35,147 bases of DNA from Oscillatoriales cyanobacterium PMM_0008 (GTDB taxonomy: Bacteria > Cyanobacteriota > Cyanobacteriia > Cyanobacteriales > Aerosakkonemataceae), in NCBI GenBank assembly GCA_949128025.1, contig CASBRD010000205.1:1-35147 (forward strand). Direction: 5' to 3'. The position numbers and the translations under genes are program-made. Positions 1 through 9,095 of the stretch are shown here, one piece after another; position 1 is the first letter of the stretch; the number at the start of each line of letters is the position of its first letter. Under the pieces are notes generated by a model. That model had not been told where the DNA came from. It did no database searches and worked only from the letters and a program-made list of their open reading frames with translations.

Positions 1-49
1 CGGGGAGGGGGTTAGGGGGTGGGGTTCTCTTGGACTTTTGCAATATTGT

Positions 50-943
50 CTAATCTTCAATTTTCCAAAACCAATTGTCTTTTAATTTCCTAACTTCCAG
101 ATAGGGAGAATTACCAGAAGGCTTGACAGTTATATCTTTATTATCCGACCTGTAAACAAAACCTGTCCTCCTATTTCCCCAAACTGCTAAATCGCTACAA
201 AAGAAAATACTATTTGTATTAGCCTCTTTTGTAATGGTAATTTTTCTATTAGGACAACCAACTAGATAACGATACTGGCAGGGAAGTATTACTTCCGAGA
301 CAACTTGACCGGGAGGAGTTTTTATTTCTCCCGATTTTACCATTACCACTACTTCTTCAAAGGCTTTCAAGTGGGTATTGAATGTTTCGCGGGTAGGGTT
401 AGCGGGAATAGTAAACAGGATTAATATCATAGTTATTATAGTCAAGGAAAAAGGTACGATCGCTTTTCGTAAATTATGCTTAACTTGGATAAATACGTAA
501 ATCGGCCAAAGGAATAAAAAACTCCAAAATAAAAGCGTGTCACTTATACCTTTTTTCAGTACCGCCAAGCTAATAACCAATAAAATAGAGAAGACAATTA
601 AAAAAAATATCGCTCTGAAAAGAGCGGTTAAAATTATCCGATACTCTTCTATTAAAGAGCCCGGTTGAGTTATGGCTGGATTCGTTGAAAAGTAAGTCGG
701 CCAGTAAAATAAGAATATCAAAAAGGCAAAATTTATCCAGAACAAGGAGACAAACTCGCCCAGGTAACATTTAAATATCCTAAATATAAGTTCCAAACAG
801 CAAAAGACAAGTAAAATCAATGAGATGAGCGAAACTTTTGATTGCTGAGGCAAATTTCTGAGGTTTTGCATAACGATATGGGTACGTTGTTGCGCTTGGG
901 CGCTCTCATCCTTATGTAGTTGCGCTTTAGCGCTAAAGCGCAA
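50..943 (-). CDS. Hypothetical multi-pass membrane protein
   Basis: I do not recognise this family. The 297-residue product has about five hydrophobic segments (roughly residues 37-57, 63-84, 104-128, 135-152 and 161-180). A polar C-terminal domain of about 110 residues follows, with cysteines near 222, 230 and 249, probably exposed on one side of the membrane. The first 24 residues are encoded by a palindromic repeat at 880-954 that recurs at 18290-18361. The internal ATG at 871 (protein starting MQNLRNLPQQ) is therefore a likely true start, giving 273 residues. The gene follows the saccharopine-dehydrogenase-like gene by about 30 bases on the same strand, but the repeat separates them. The function is unknown. 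Confidence 0.6.
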   Translation of the reverse strand: MRFSAKAQLHKDESAQAQQRTHIVMQNLRNLPQQSKVSLISLILLVFCCLELIFRIFKCYLGEFVSLFWINFAFLIFLFYWPTYFSTNPAITQPGSLIEEYRIILTALFRAIFFLIVFSILLVISLAVLKKGISDTLLFWSFLFLWPIYVFIQVKHNLRKAIVPFSLTIITMILILFTIPANPTRETFNTHLKAFEEVVVMVKSGEIKTPPGQVVSEVILPCQYRYLVGCPNRKITITKEANTNSIFFCSDLAVWGNRRTGFVYRSDNKDITVKPSGNSPYLEVRKLKDNWFWKIED

Positions 944-954
944 CCACTTACCTA
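880..954. repeat. Palindromic dispersed repeat, copy A
   Basis: An imperfect inverted repeat has outer arms GGTACGTTGTTGCGCTT and AAGCGCAACCACTTACC around GCGC-rich inner arms. It shares its outer sequence and the core TTGCGCTTTAGCGC with the element at 18290-18361. It covers the annotated 5' end of the membrane protein gene, so the start codon at 943 lies inside a repeat. Confidence 0.8.
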
Positions 955-973
955 TGCGATCGCCAACCTTTCC

Positions 974-2080
974 CTAATTTACCCAATCTCGCTGTATCGT
1001 TATCCCACGGCTTTCCATTGTTTCTTCAAACAAATCGGTTGGCAGCGCCTGTTCCACAGGCCAAACACCGGGTTTTGTCAGTTTTCCATCCAATATTAGC
1101 TGGGCTAGGCTGCCAGTGCCGTAACCAGCTGCCACGGCTGTATTTTTATGTACCAAAGTGGAACAAAAACCAACTGGTTGCCCATCTTTTTTTCCGGTAA
1201 CTTCAGAACGAATTGCCACGCCAATGCCGCTAAAATTGTCGGTGAAATTAGTCATTTTGTGGCTGACATTAGCTAAAAACTCGATTACGTTTGGATTCTT
1301 GATCCAGGTGGTAGGCCAAACCTTGGCAACCCACCAAGTTAGGTAATTGTAAAAATCGGGAACAGAACCGAATTTTGTAATAACAGTTTTGACAGGAAAA
1401 GTGTCGGGCAAAGTGAAAGTTTCTGGCATATCGTACCAGTAGACGCCCGTGCGATCGTAAGGAGATGGAAATACAACAGCTTCGCGATCGCTATATGGCT
1501 TCACCGTCTGCCACTTTCCATCTATCCAAGCTTCAAAAGGATTTTGCAAACCTAAAAATGTAGTTCGCATCACGGTAATTCCCGCGCCGCCGGAACCAGA
1601 CACCACATAACTGAGGTGAATACTTTCTGCCTCATCCAATTGCTCGACTCCCTGACGTACCATGCTGTTAGAGATACCGGGGAAAATGCCCGTATTAACG
1701 ATCGCAGTTATTCCCGCTGCTTCGGCGGCAGATTTATAGTTCAGGGCTTTGCTGGTAAAAGAACGATGATCGCTGACATCTAAATAATTGGCACCTTGTT
1801 CGATGCAAGTTTTGAGAACGTTGGCATCCCGGTAATGAAATGGGCCAGCACAGTGGATGACGATGTTGACAGATGCAACGGCATTTCGCAACCCCTCCTT
1901 ATCCGCCAAATCCAAAGCCAGGAACTGCACTTGCGACCCCAACGTTTCAGCCACTGTTTCCCCAGCACTTGAGTTCCGCCCAGTAATAGTAATCTCTGCC
2001 TTTGTGTGAGCAACCAGATCCGCAGCAACGCTGCTGCCTATCCGTCCGCTTCCTCCTACAATTAAAACTCTATCAGTCAT
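974..2080 (-). CDS. Saccharopine dehydrogenase-like NAD(P)-binding oxidoreductase
   Basis: The 368-residue protein begins with a Rossmann fold: VLIVGGSGRIGSSVA at about residues 5-19 matches the GxGxxG nucleotide loop, followed by a ITITGRN strand. It continues with LALDLAD and VIHCAGPFHY, typical of the saccharopine dehydrogenase NADP-binding family (PF03435). Such proteins in bacteria are usually not true lysine-pathway enzymes, and the substrate cannot be read from the sequence. The N-terminus starts cleanly at the nucleotide-binding strand, which supports the ATG at 2080. It lies about 95 bases downstream of crtO on the same strand, so co-transcription is possible. Some family members act on lipids or isoprenoids, but any link to the ketolase is inference. 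Confidence 0.85.
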   Translation of the reverse strand: MTDRVLIVGGSGRIGSSVAADLVAHTKAEITITGRNSSAGETVAETLGSQVQFLALDLADKEGLRNAVASVNIVIHCAGPFHYRDANVLKTCIEQGANYLDVSDHRSFTSKALNYKSAAEAAGITAIVNTGIFPGISNSMVRQGVEQLDEAESIHLSYVVSGSGGAGITVMRTTFLGLQNPFEAWIDGKWQTVKPYSDREAVVFPSPYDRTGVYWYDMPETFTLPDTFPVKTVITKFGSVPDFYNYLTWWVAKVWPTTWIKNPNVIEFLANVSHKMTNFTDNFSGIGVAIRSEVTGKKDGQPVGFCSTLVHKNTAVAAGYGTGSLAQLILDGKLTKPGVWPVEQALPTDLFEETMESRGITIQRDWVN

Positions 2081-2176
2081 TTGTAAAAATTGATCTCTTT
2101 AACCTCAGTGGAGCAAATTTAAGTTATCCTCGCCATCAGTAGCAAGGATAACTTTTCTTCTGGTGAGGGATTACCT

Positions 2177-3871
2177 TCAAGAGGTTTTGAAGACCGAGGC
2201 GATCGTTGACTTGAGAGAACTTCCCGCATCTTTTAGAGTTTGGGCTAGAGGCTGCTGTGCGTGTAGGAAGATGCGAGCGCAATTGCGTCCCGGCATCCCG
2301 GAAATCGAACCGCCTGGATGAGTTCCCGCGCCGGTGAGAAACAGCCCTTCGATCGGCGTTTTGTAGTTTGCCAACTCCGGTAAGGGACGGAAGAACACCA
2401 TCTGATCGAGGGTCATGTCGATGTGGTAGTAGTTACCTTTATATGCCCCCAGACGCTCTCCCAGTTCGGCGGGACTTTCTACGCGACGTGCGATCGTAGC
2501 TGTCTTGACATTGGGCGCATAATCGGCAAGTTTGTCAATTACGCGATCGGCCACTTTATTTTTCAGATCGTCCGTCCAGCCAGTCCCATTCAAGCCAGTT
2601 CCCTCCGCACCAGCAATTTGATAAGGAGCAAAATACTCAATCCAGACAGTATGCTTACCAGGGGGAGCCATCGACGGGTCTAGCATCGTCGGCTGAACCA
2701 GATACATGGAAGGATCTTCCAGCGGAATCTTGCCAACAGACGGGTCGCTGTGTGCAATTTCCACCTGTCTCACAGAGTCAGCAATCAACACAGAACCGAT
2801 CAGGTATTCATCTTTGTGGTCGTGATGCACAAAGCGCAGCGGTTCATCCATCGCCAAATCAATTTTGAGGATGGTTTCGTTATTGTTGACAATCCGACGT
2901 TCTAAGCGCTCCTTTAAATTTGGGTCGGCAGTATTCACATCGCTTTCATCCACCAATTGCAAGAACAGGCGCTTGGCATCAATGTTAGAAATAATACCTT
3001 TGGTTGCCCGGTATTCCCTGCCACCACCAACTCGGACTCCCACAGCCCTTCCATCATCAATTAAAATCTTTTCAACGTGCTGGTCAGTGAGTATTTTTCC
3101 GCCTAAGCTTGTCACTAAATTGACTAACGCCTTTACGAGCGCCCCGGTGCCACCTCTAGGTCTTGCCATGCCAGGGTTATGGCGCATTGTCATCATGATC
3201 GCACCCACAGCAATGCTTTTTTGAGAGGGAGGGGCTCCGAGTTCGGATGCCAATCGTGCCAGTGGCGCTTTGAGAAACTCGGAATCAAACCACTCGTTGA
3301 TGACATCCTCAGCGCTGGTTAGCATTGTGCGAATAAAGTCCAATGTCTTGTCCGGGCCACCGATTACGGAAAATAAATCTTGCAGCTTTTTCAAGTCGTA
3401 GTTGCCAACAATATCGATAATTGACTTTGGTGGCGCATTGAACATGGGAATCATCGCGCCGATCACACGCTGCCAAAAGTCTGTGTATTCTGCATATTTT
3501 TTAGCGTCGCGCTCGTTGTAGCGGGCAATTTCCGCACAGGTTTTTTCAACGGATCTGTGACCCAAAAAGTATTTACCATCTGGATGAGGACAAAAGACGA
3601 CTGGATCGCAGAAAAGGTACTCCAGACCGTACTTTTCCAGTTCTAATTCCTCAATGACTGGGCCCAGGTGGATGAATTCGTGATCGATCGCGCAGAGGTT
3701 GAAGTGAAAACCGGGTGCCTCTTTCGGCAATGCTTCCTCGGTTGTTGCCGCGCCGCCGGGAACAGGGCGTTTTTCTAGTAGTAACACGCTATATCCAGCT
3801 TTGAGCAGATAAGCGGCACAAACCAGCCCATTGTGGCCTGCACCAATGATTACAACATCATAAGTTTCCAT
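2177..3871 (-). CDS. crtO: Beta-carotene ketolase, CrtO type
   Basis: The 564-residue flavoprotein belongs to the phytoene-desaturase superfamily. It has an N-terminal FAD loop (GAGHNG at residues 10-15), the strand LLLEKRPVPGGAATTE, and a C-terminal FAD-binding segment containing LTGAGTHPGGSISGMPG. Segments such as CAIDHEFIHLGPV, GLEYLFCDP, SPAELGERLGAYKGN and GTGWTDDLKNKVADRVIDKL match what I recall of Synechocystis CrtO (slr0088), which introduces a 4-keto group into beta-carotene to give echinenone. The length fits the family. Echinenone is a membrane carotenoid and, in many cyanobacteria, a ligand of orange carotenoid protein. The start at 3871 places the FAD motif at the usual distance. 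A P450, a sulfotransferase-like gene and a glycosyltransferase lie upstream on the same strand. Confidence 0.92.
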   Translation of the reverse strand: METYDVVIIGAGHNGLVCAAYLLKAGYSVLLLEKRPVPGGAATTEEALPKEAPGFHFNLCAIDHEFIHLGPVIEELELEKYGLEYLFCDPVVFCPHPDGKYFLGHRSVEKTCAEIARYNERDAKKYAEYTDFWQRVIGAMIPMFNAPPKSIIDIVGNYDLKKLQDLFSVIGGPDKTLDFIRTMLTSAEDVINEWFDSEFLKAPLARLASELGAPPSQKSIAVGAIMMTMRHNPGMARPRGGTGALVKALVNLVTSLGGKILTDQHVEKILIDDGRAVGVRVGGGREYRATKGIISNIDAKRLFLQLVDESDVNTADPNLKERLERRIVNNNETILKIDLAMDEPLRFVHHDHKDEYLIGSVLIADSVRQVEIAHSDPSVGKIPLEDPSMYLVQPTMLDPSMAPPGKHTVWIEYFAPYQIAGAEGTGLNGTGWTDDLKNKVADRVIDKLADYAPNVKTATIARRVESPAELGERLGAYKGNYYHIDMTLDQMVFFRPLPELANYKTPIEGLFLTGAGTHPGGSISGMPGRNCARIFLHAQQPLAQTLKDAGSSLKSTIASVFKTS

Positions 3872-4006
3872 TTATGCAACTCCGAGAGATTTCAAGCTTA
3901 CCCTATCCTAATAAAATTACAAAATGTAAAGAATCTGTCCAATTAGAGAGATTGCCGTGAAAAGCAAGGGGACAAGAGGGAGAGCTTTTGATTGAGGCAT
4001 ACGAAG

Positions 4007-4801
4007 TTACAAAAATGGCAGTTGTCTGATGTAGGCTTCCGCCATCACCGTTAAGCTGCCTTTTTGCACTTCCATATCCTTGACGCGAAACGCACTTCCT
4101 TCCAATTCATAGTAAGGTAAATTCAGCAGTTCCTTGAACTTCAACATCAAAGCCAAAATTAATTCCAGTGAAATGCCATTTCCCGGCGTGCAGTGGAACG
4201 CCTCTAGTAACAACGGCTGAGAAGAAGTGCGCGGGTAAAGCAAAGCAATGAAGTCTAACTGTCGAGAATTACCCTCGTGCAGGAGAACTTTTCCGCTGCA
4301 TTTTATCTGACCGTTACCTGGTAGGTGAATCTCGATGTGTTGCAATTCCAGGGTGATAATTTGACCATTTACATCCAGGTCTAAAGGTGGCAACTTGCTG
4401 CGGATGTAGTCGGAGTTGAGAGAGAGGTTGATATCTTCTTCTGTTAGGACAACGCGGATAGCGGCATCGGTCGGATGATTAAGTTTAATTTCACCAAAAA
4501 GAGCGCTTAAAGGATTAATTGAAATCCGACCTGTTTGTACTTGTACTTCCTGCACGCGGATGTCTTTTTGGATTTCCAAACCTTGGCCTGCAAATGAAAC
4601 TGAATCTGCTTGTCCTTGAACGATATTAAGCAGATTGGTTCGGACATCTACATTGACGTCCTCTACTTTATCCAATTGGCTAATTACCCCTATTTCTGCT
4701 GCGGCAGAAAGTACTTCTTCTTCCAGCCGGGGTTCCTTGTCTCGCGTCATGATGTAGTCTCCCGATCGCATATATTTGGCCACTTTACGCGATCGCGTCA
4801 A
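4007..4801 (-). CDS. DUF2993 (LmeA-type) lipid-binding domain protein
   Basis: The 264-residue protein has the cyanobacterial DUF2993 pattern: an AAAEIGVISQLDKVEDVNVDV segment early on, then VQGQADSVSFAGQGLEIQ, GRISINPL and alternating beta strands. The family is related to mycobacterial LmeA and is thought to bind phospholipids or other lipids, probably with an elongated beta-rich fold. No signal peptide is evident. The start is uncertain: the first 17 residues include translated CGATCG-rich sequence, and internal ATGs at residues 11 and 18 (position 4750) are plausible. It sits between crtO and the P450 on the same strand, which would suit a carrier for a hydrophobic substrate, but that is inference. 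Confidence 0.8.
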   Translation of the reverse strand: MTRSRKVAKYMRSGDYIMTRDKEPRLEEEVLSAAAEIGVISQLDKVEDVNVDVRTNLLNIVQGQADSVSFAGQGLEIQKDIRVQEVQVQTGRISINPLSALFGEIKLNHPTDAAIRVVLTEEDINLSLNSDYIRSKLPPLDLDVNGQIITLELQHIEIHLPGNGQIKCSGKVLLHEGNSRQLDFIALLYPRTSSQPLLLEAFHCTPGNGISLELILALMLKFKELLNLPYYELEGSAFRVKDMEVQKGSLTVMAEAYIRQLPFL

Positions 4802-4866
4802 TTAATTTATCTGCATGGCGACATAGGAAATATTTTGCAGTTATCTATCTTTTGTTTATTTTTCAG

Positions 4867-6243
4867 CTAAACAGTAGTTTCCATGATTCCAGATTTCCGA
4901 TAACGTCGATCGCTAACAACCATCCGCACGCCGCCAGATGGGCCTAATGTAAAGCCACGACGTATGGGTCGAACTGGACGTCGATCGGCAAGGGTCATTT
5001 GCCAGTTTGATAGTATTGTTCCCAGCACCAGTTTCATTTCAAATGCTGCCAATGCTATACCGAGACAGCGACGATTACCTCCTCCAAAGGGGAAATATTC
5101 GTAGGGGGAAAACTGGCGTTCTAGAAAGCGTTCTGGTTTAAATTTGTCTGGTTCTGGATAAATATCTTCCCGCCGATGTGTTAAATAAATACAGGGAGCT
5201 ACCTGTGTACCGGGTTCAAATAAATGACCCATAATTTCTATGGGAGATTTGACAATTCTGCCAAAGGTGATCAACAAAATTGGGTAAATTCGCAGCGTTT
5301 CGTTGCAAACAGCACTAAGATAGGGCAGTTTGGCGAAAGCAGCAGGGTCTGTGTTGTCGCCAAGGCTATCTATTTCTTGCAGCAACTGGTCAAGCACACC
5401 CGGTACGTGGTGAATTGAGTATAGGGCCCAAGCTAAGGATGTGGCTGTAGTTTCGTGACCGGCTACTAAAAGCGATCGCAATTCGTCGTGCAATTCTGCA
5501 TCTGTCATTGGTTGAGAGTTTTCGTCACGCGCAGACATGAGTAAGGAGAGAATGTCTGTGCGGGATGGATCTGGTTTTTCTCGACGTTCGCTAATTTCCG
5601 CATAGAGGAGTTTGCTAATTTCCTCTTGGCGACGCAGGAAGCGACCCCACGGACTCCACGAACCTAAATCTTTTTGCAGTACCGGAAAGAAAAGCAAGGC
5701 GGAATTCAAGGGAGAACTTATCTCATCCAGCATTTCTGACAAAAGTTGCCGCAGTTGTTGACTGCGGATTCCTTCTTGCAAACCAAACACTGCTTGTAAG
5801 ATTACGCGCAGGGAAATCTCTTGCATCACCTCGCGAACTGAGAATTTATGACCGATTTGCCACTCTTTGGTAACTGTAAAAGTGATATCTTGAATTAGCT
5901 GAGCGTAGGTTCGCATCCGTTCGCCGTGAAATGGAGGCATCAATAACTGGCGTTCTCTGCGGTGGCGATCGCCATCCATCAACATCAGCGAATACTGTCC
6001 GAGTATCGGTTTTGCCAACTGGTTCGCAGGCCCGCTGTCAAACTGTTTGTAATCGGCTGTAAAAACTTCTTTAATTGCTTGTGGGTTGCTTAAGAAGACG
6101 ATGGGATTACAATTCTCGCCCACCCGCAGCGTGAAAATTTCGCCATAATTTTTAGCACAGGTATCCATCAGTGTCAAGGGGCTAGCAACCCATTGGAGCA
6201 GCTGTACAATTTCAGGAGTTTTCGGGCCTGGTGGTAGTTTCAT
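4867..6243 (-). CDS. Cytochrome P450 (CYP110-like)
   Basis: The 458-residue P450 is complete. It starts with a proline-rich hinge (LPPGPKTP), has the I-helix oxygen-activation motif AGHETT at 261-266, the K-helix ExxR at E315-R318, the PERF motif near 370-373 and the heme loop FPFGGGNRRCLG at 384-395 with axial ligand Cys393. The MKLPPGPKTPEIVQLLQWV-type N-terminus and overall length resemble the cyanobacterial CYP110 family, whose members hydroxylate fatty acids, alkanes or terpenoids. No membrane anchor is present, so it is probably soluble and needs a separate ferredoxin. It is co-directional with a sulfotransferase-like gene 72 bases upstream. The subfamily and substrate are not certain. 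Confidence 0.92.
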   Translation of the reverse strand: MKLPPGPKTPEIVQLLQWVASPLTLMDTCAKNYGEIFTLRVGENCNPIVFLSNPQAIKEVFTADYKQFDSGPANQLAKPILGQYSLMLMDGDRHRRERQLLMPPFHGERMRTYAQLIQDITFTVTKEWQIGHKFSVREVMQEISLRVILQAVFGLQEGIRSQQLRQLLSEMLDEISSPLNSALLFFPVLQKDLGSWSPWGRFLRRQEEISKLLYAEISERREKPDPSRTDILSLLMSARDENSQPMTDAELHDELRSLLVAGHETTATSLAWALYSIHHVPGVLDQLLQEIDSLGDNTDPAAFAKLPYLSAVCNETLRIYPILLITFGRIVKSPIEIMGHLFEPGTQVAPCIYLTHRREDIYPEPDKFKPERFLERQFSPYEYFPFGGGNRRCLGIALAAFEMKLVLGTILSNWQMTLADRRPVRPIRRGFTLGPSGGVRMVVSDRRYRKSGIMETTV

Positions 6244-6315
6244 GGTAGGTTTTTGTTTGAGAATGTTAAATCTTGTGATAAGGTAGCAATTATCTCCCCC
6301 GCTCTGCTAGGAAAT

Positions 6316-7464
6316 TTAAGACATGGGTTTACGATGAGTGTAATCTTTGTTCCATATCCCTTTAACCATCATCGAAATAACCTGAAATAAACCTAGTTTT
6401 TGCACCATAGTTACTATACTCAAAGTTTTATTAAAATCGTAACTATAACGAATTCCAGGTGGTGAAGAACGTTCGCAGCAAATTAATAGAATATCTTTCG
6501 GGTTTATTGTATGCAGCAACTCCCAAATCAGAATTATCTCAGTTTCCGTAAATATGAGTGAATACTTAAACACTTCCTCTAATTCTCGTTCTGCATCAGC
6601 CACAATTCTGTTAGCTTCCATTGCAAAGCTGCCACCCATCGCATAGTTCGGTTGTGCTTTAGCGATTTTATCAGCTTTCTTTTCTTGCAGATAGTTCACC
6701 ATCTGAGCGATTAACGCATCTCTTTCTTTGTCTTCTAAGCTATCAGCACTATGATACTTTGGATCTGAAAGTAATTCCTCTAAGGGTAATTTTTGCCACT
6801 CGTTTCTTACGTTAACAACTTTTCCGGCTACATCTTGTAGTACAGGCATTGGAACAAGACCAAAAGATGCAAACATCTCTAGAACAAAATCGTATTTATT
6901 TAGCTGTTCCAAGTCACATTCTACATATCTAATTCTGGGAAACATCTTTTTATATTCTTCGGCACGAAGATAAGTCTCTTCTACGTACCATTTGCAAATA
7001 TCGTAAGGACTCGCATTATCAGGAGGCTTACTTATGTTACGTTCAGCATTAGGAGTTAGAAGCCAAGTGCGAGTCCATTCTGACCTACCTGGAACATCAC
7101 GAACACGAAGTAGACTGTATGCAGTCTTATCAACGACTCTTCTCAAAATAATTACTCCGATTTCCTCCTGAGATATATACTTATCTGGAAGTAAATATCC
7201 CCAACCTTTAATAAACGAATGGTTTGTCTCACAGTAGGTTTTACGACCATTTTTACTCTTCTTGTGGATCTGCCTCATTTTCAAGGGCATTAATTTTTGT
7301 AACTCGCGATCGTCCCCAGTATTAAATTTTTGCATTGGGAAGCCATTCATTATTGGGAATCCTTCGTGGATGCTAACAGTGTTTTCTGCCTGAGATAGTA
7401 ATTCTGTCAAATAGTCCGATCCGCTACGTCCAGAATTAATACAAAAAATGTACTTTATGCTCAT
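6316..7464 (-). CDS. Sulfotransferase-like (PAPS-dependent fold) protein
   Basis: The product begins MSIKYIFCINSGRSGSDYLT. The first strand followed by SGRSGS is the 5'-phosphosulfate-binding loop typical of P-loop sulfotransferase-fold proteins, and a later segment has the IILRRV..TAYSLLRVRD pattern expected around the 3'-phosphate-binding site. The rest is poorly conserved to my eye, so the acceptor is unknown. I chose the ATG at 7464 rather than the ORF start at 7488: AGGAA lies about 7 bases upstream of it, and the family begins right at this strand. It is 57 bases downstream of the glycosyltransferase and 72 upstream of the P450, suggesting shared transcription with tailoring enzymes. 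A non-sulfating member of the fold remains possible. Confidence 0.7.
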   Translation of the reverse strand: MSIKYIFCINSGRSGSDYLTELLSQAENTVSIHEGFPIMNGFPMQKFNTGDDRELQKLMPLKMRQIHKKSKNGRKTYCETNHSFIKGWGYLLPDKYISQEEIGVIILRRVVDKTAYSLLRVRDVPGRSEWTRTWLLTPNAERNISKPPDNASPYDICKWYVEETYLRAEEYKKMFPRIRYVECDLEQLNKYDFVLEMFASFGLVPMPVLQDVAGKVVNVRNEWQKLPLEELLSDPKYHSADSLEDKERDALIAQMVNYLQEKKADKIAKAQPNYAMGGSFAMEANRIVADAERELEEVFKYSLIFTETEIILIWELLHTINPKDILLICCERSSPPGIRYSYDFNKTLSIVTMVQKLGLFQVISMMVKGIWNKDYTHRKPMS

Positions 7465-7520
7465 TAAACTGTTTCCTGGTACTACCAAAATTTCGCCAAA
7501 TCGAGAACAGACTGACTTTG

Positions 7521-8798
7521 CTATTTTTGAGCCAAGACAGGCTTCCCCGTAGATGCCACCTGTTCCACAATATCAATAGCACGACTAACCCCGCCTGCTT
7601 GCTTAATCCCATCTTGTAGTCTCAAGGCATTTTTTTTATAGGAATCCTCCGTTAACACTTGTTTAACAGCCTTCTGTAGCCTTTGCACCGTCAATTTAGC
7701 TAACGGCACACACTCCCCCGCACCCGTCCAAGCAATACGCGCTGCTACTCCCGGCTGGTCGTTTGCGATCGGAATTGCCACCATTGGCACCCCATTGTTC
7801 AGAGATTCTAAAGTCGTATTCATTCCAGCATGAGTAATAGTGAGAGTGGCTTTTTGGAGTAGTTCTAGTTGAGGTGCATAGCTAACAACCAAAGGTGAAC
7901 CGGGCAATCCTTGTAAAGATTCTGGGCTAGTTGAACCACCCAGAGAAATCACCAATTGGGCATCCAATCCCACACAAGCTTCTGCAATAGATTGAAAAAT
8001 CGGCAACAAGCGATTTTGTACAGTTCCCAAAGAGGCGTAAATCAGCGGTTTTCCGGTCAACTTTTCAAATGGAAAAGATACTGGTTCGCGAGTGGCTTGA
8101 TTGTGGTAAGGCCCAGTGAAATGGAAGCATGAGGGCAAATCCTGCCTTGGAAATTCAAACTCAGCAGGTTGTTGACTGAGTTGGGCTAATTGGGAATAGG
8201 CATCTTGAGGATGGGTATAGAGGGGCAACTTCCATTGTTGGCGATACTCGTTCACCACCTGCTGGATTGGTTGGGCGATGCGATCGAGCAGCGAGTAAGC
8301 CGCTCGGTTACGCAAACGCGCCCACCAAGCTGGGTTATAATTCCACGTTGTAAAAAAGGGAGGAACTGTCTCTTCTCGATTAATCAGCAGCGCACTGCAG
8401 ACAGTAATAAAGGGAATGCCCAGAAATTCTGCCACAGTTCCTCCGCCGGGTGAAACTTGGTCTATTAGCACTGCTTCTACACCTGCTGCTTTTAGTGCAG
8501 CTGGAGCATCCCGCAGTAGCGCATCAGCCCCCTGCTGTAAGAGAGTGATGGTATACCGCAAGGCAGCTAAGCCGCTCAGTTTCCCTAGCTGTGCCAAGGA
8601 TTCTGCGGTTACTCCCGCAGGGAACTCAGATTCAGAAATCGGCCAAAAGTCCAATCCCGCTGCCAGTGTCTTGGCTTGGGCGTCGGCAATTCCGAATAGG
8701 GTGACGCGATGACCGCGTTCTTGCAGTTCGCGCCCTAACGGAAGCATCGTGTTGAGGTGACCAGTTGCGGCAGGACAGATGATACCAAAATGTGTCAT
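7521..8798 (-). CDS. UGT/MGT-family glycosyltransferase (CrtX-like)
   Basis: This GT1-family enzyme of about 425 residues begins MTHFGIICPAATGHLNTMLP, the usual N-terminal acceptor-domain motif, followed by GRELQERGHRVTLFG. The C-terminal nucleotide-sugar site reads LIYASLGTV, then APQLELLQKATLTITHAG with NTTLESLNNGVPMVAIPI after it, matching the UGT signature. Relatives glycosylate small lipophilic acceptors such as macrolides, sterols and carotenoids (CrtX). The reading frame extends to 8846, but that stretch translates a heptamer repeat (8800-8827), so I place the start at 8798. Its clustering with CrtO, P450 and sulfotransferase genes suggests glycosylation of an oxidised lipophilic product. 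The acceptor and the sugar are not known. Confidence 0.85.
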   Translation of the reverse strand: MTHFGIICPAATGHLNTMLPLGRELQERGHRVTLFGIADAQAKTLAAGLDFWPISESEFPAGVTAESLAQLGKLSGLAALRYTITLLQQGADALLRDAPAALKAAGVEAVLIDQVSPGGGTVAEFLGIPFITVCSALLINREETVPPFFTTWNYNPAWWARLRNRAAYSLLDRIAQPIQQVVNEYRQQWKLPLYTHPQDAYSQLAQLSQQPAEFEFPRQDLPSCFHFTGPYHNQATREPVSFPFEKLTGKPLIYASLGTVQNRLLPIFQSIAEACVGLDAQLVISLGGSTSPESLQGLPGSPLVVSYAPQLELLQKATLTITHAGMNTTLESLNNGVPMVAIPIANDQPGVAARIAWTGAGECVPLAKLTVQRLQKAVKQVLTEDSYKKNALRLQDGIKQAGGVSRAIDIVEQVASTGKPVLAQK

Positions 8799-8799
8799 A

Positions 8800-8827
8800 G
8801 GGCATAGGGCATTGGGCATGGGACATG
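8800..8827. repeat. Heptamer tandem repeat at a gene start
   Basis: Four near-identical 7-base units are seen on the plus strand: GGGCATA, GGGCATT, GGGCATG, GGACATG. They lie directly against the preferred start codon of the glycosyltransferase (8798), and translate as spurious N-terminal residues if the longer frame is used. The remaining 8828-9095 is AT-rich with no further gene seen. It must hold the divergent promoters for the glycosyltransferase and the phosphoketolase, but I could not fix their elements. Confidence 0.75.
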
Positions 8828-9095
8828 GAGGACTGGGAATTCTCAAATATTAATCTTTAATGCCCAATCCCCGATTTTTAAGTTTTAATTTTTAATTTGC
8901 TTTTTTGATTATACCGTCCTACATTTCAGGCATAAACCGCAAAACCAAGGCTCCATGACCTGTGAATCGTCATATTTAACTTAATTATCCTTGCATTATT
9001 TATAAATCATCAATTTTTCCAACATCAAAGTTGTAAAATTTTTGTTAAATTAATCCAGCACGTACAGTCTCCTCATACACTTTAAGGAACTCAGA

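Noticed and set aside
8799-8846. N-terminal extension of the glycosyltransferase
   Set aside because: It is encoded by a heptamer repeat, and the family begins at MTHFGIICP.
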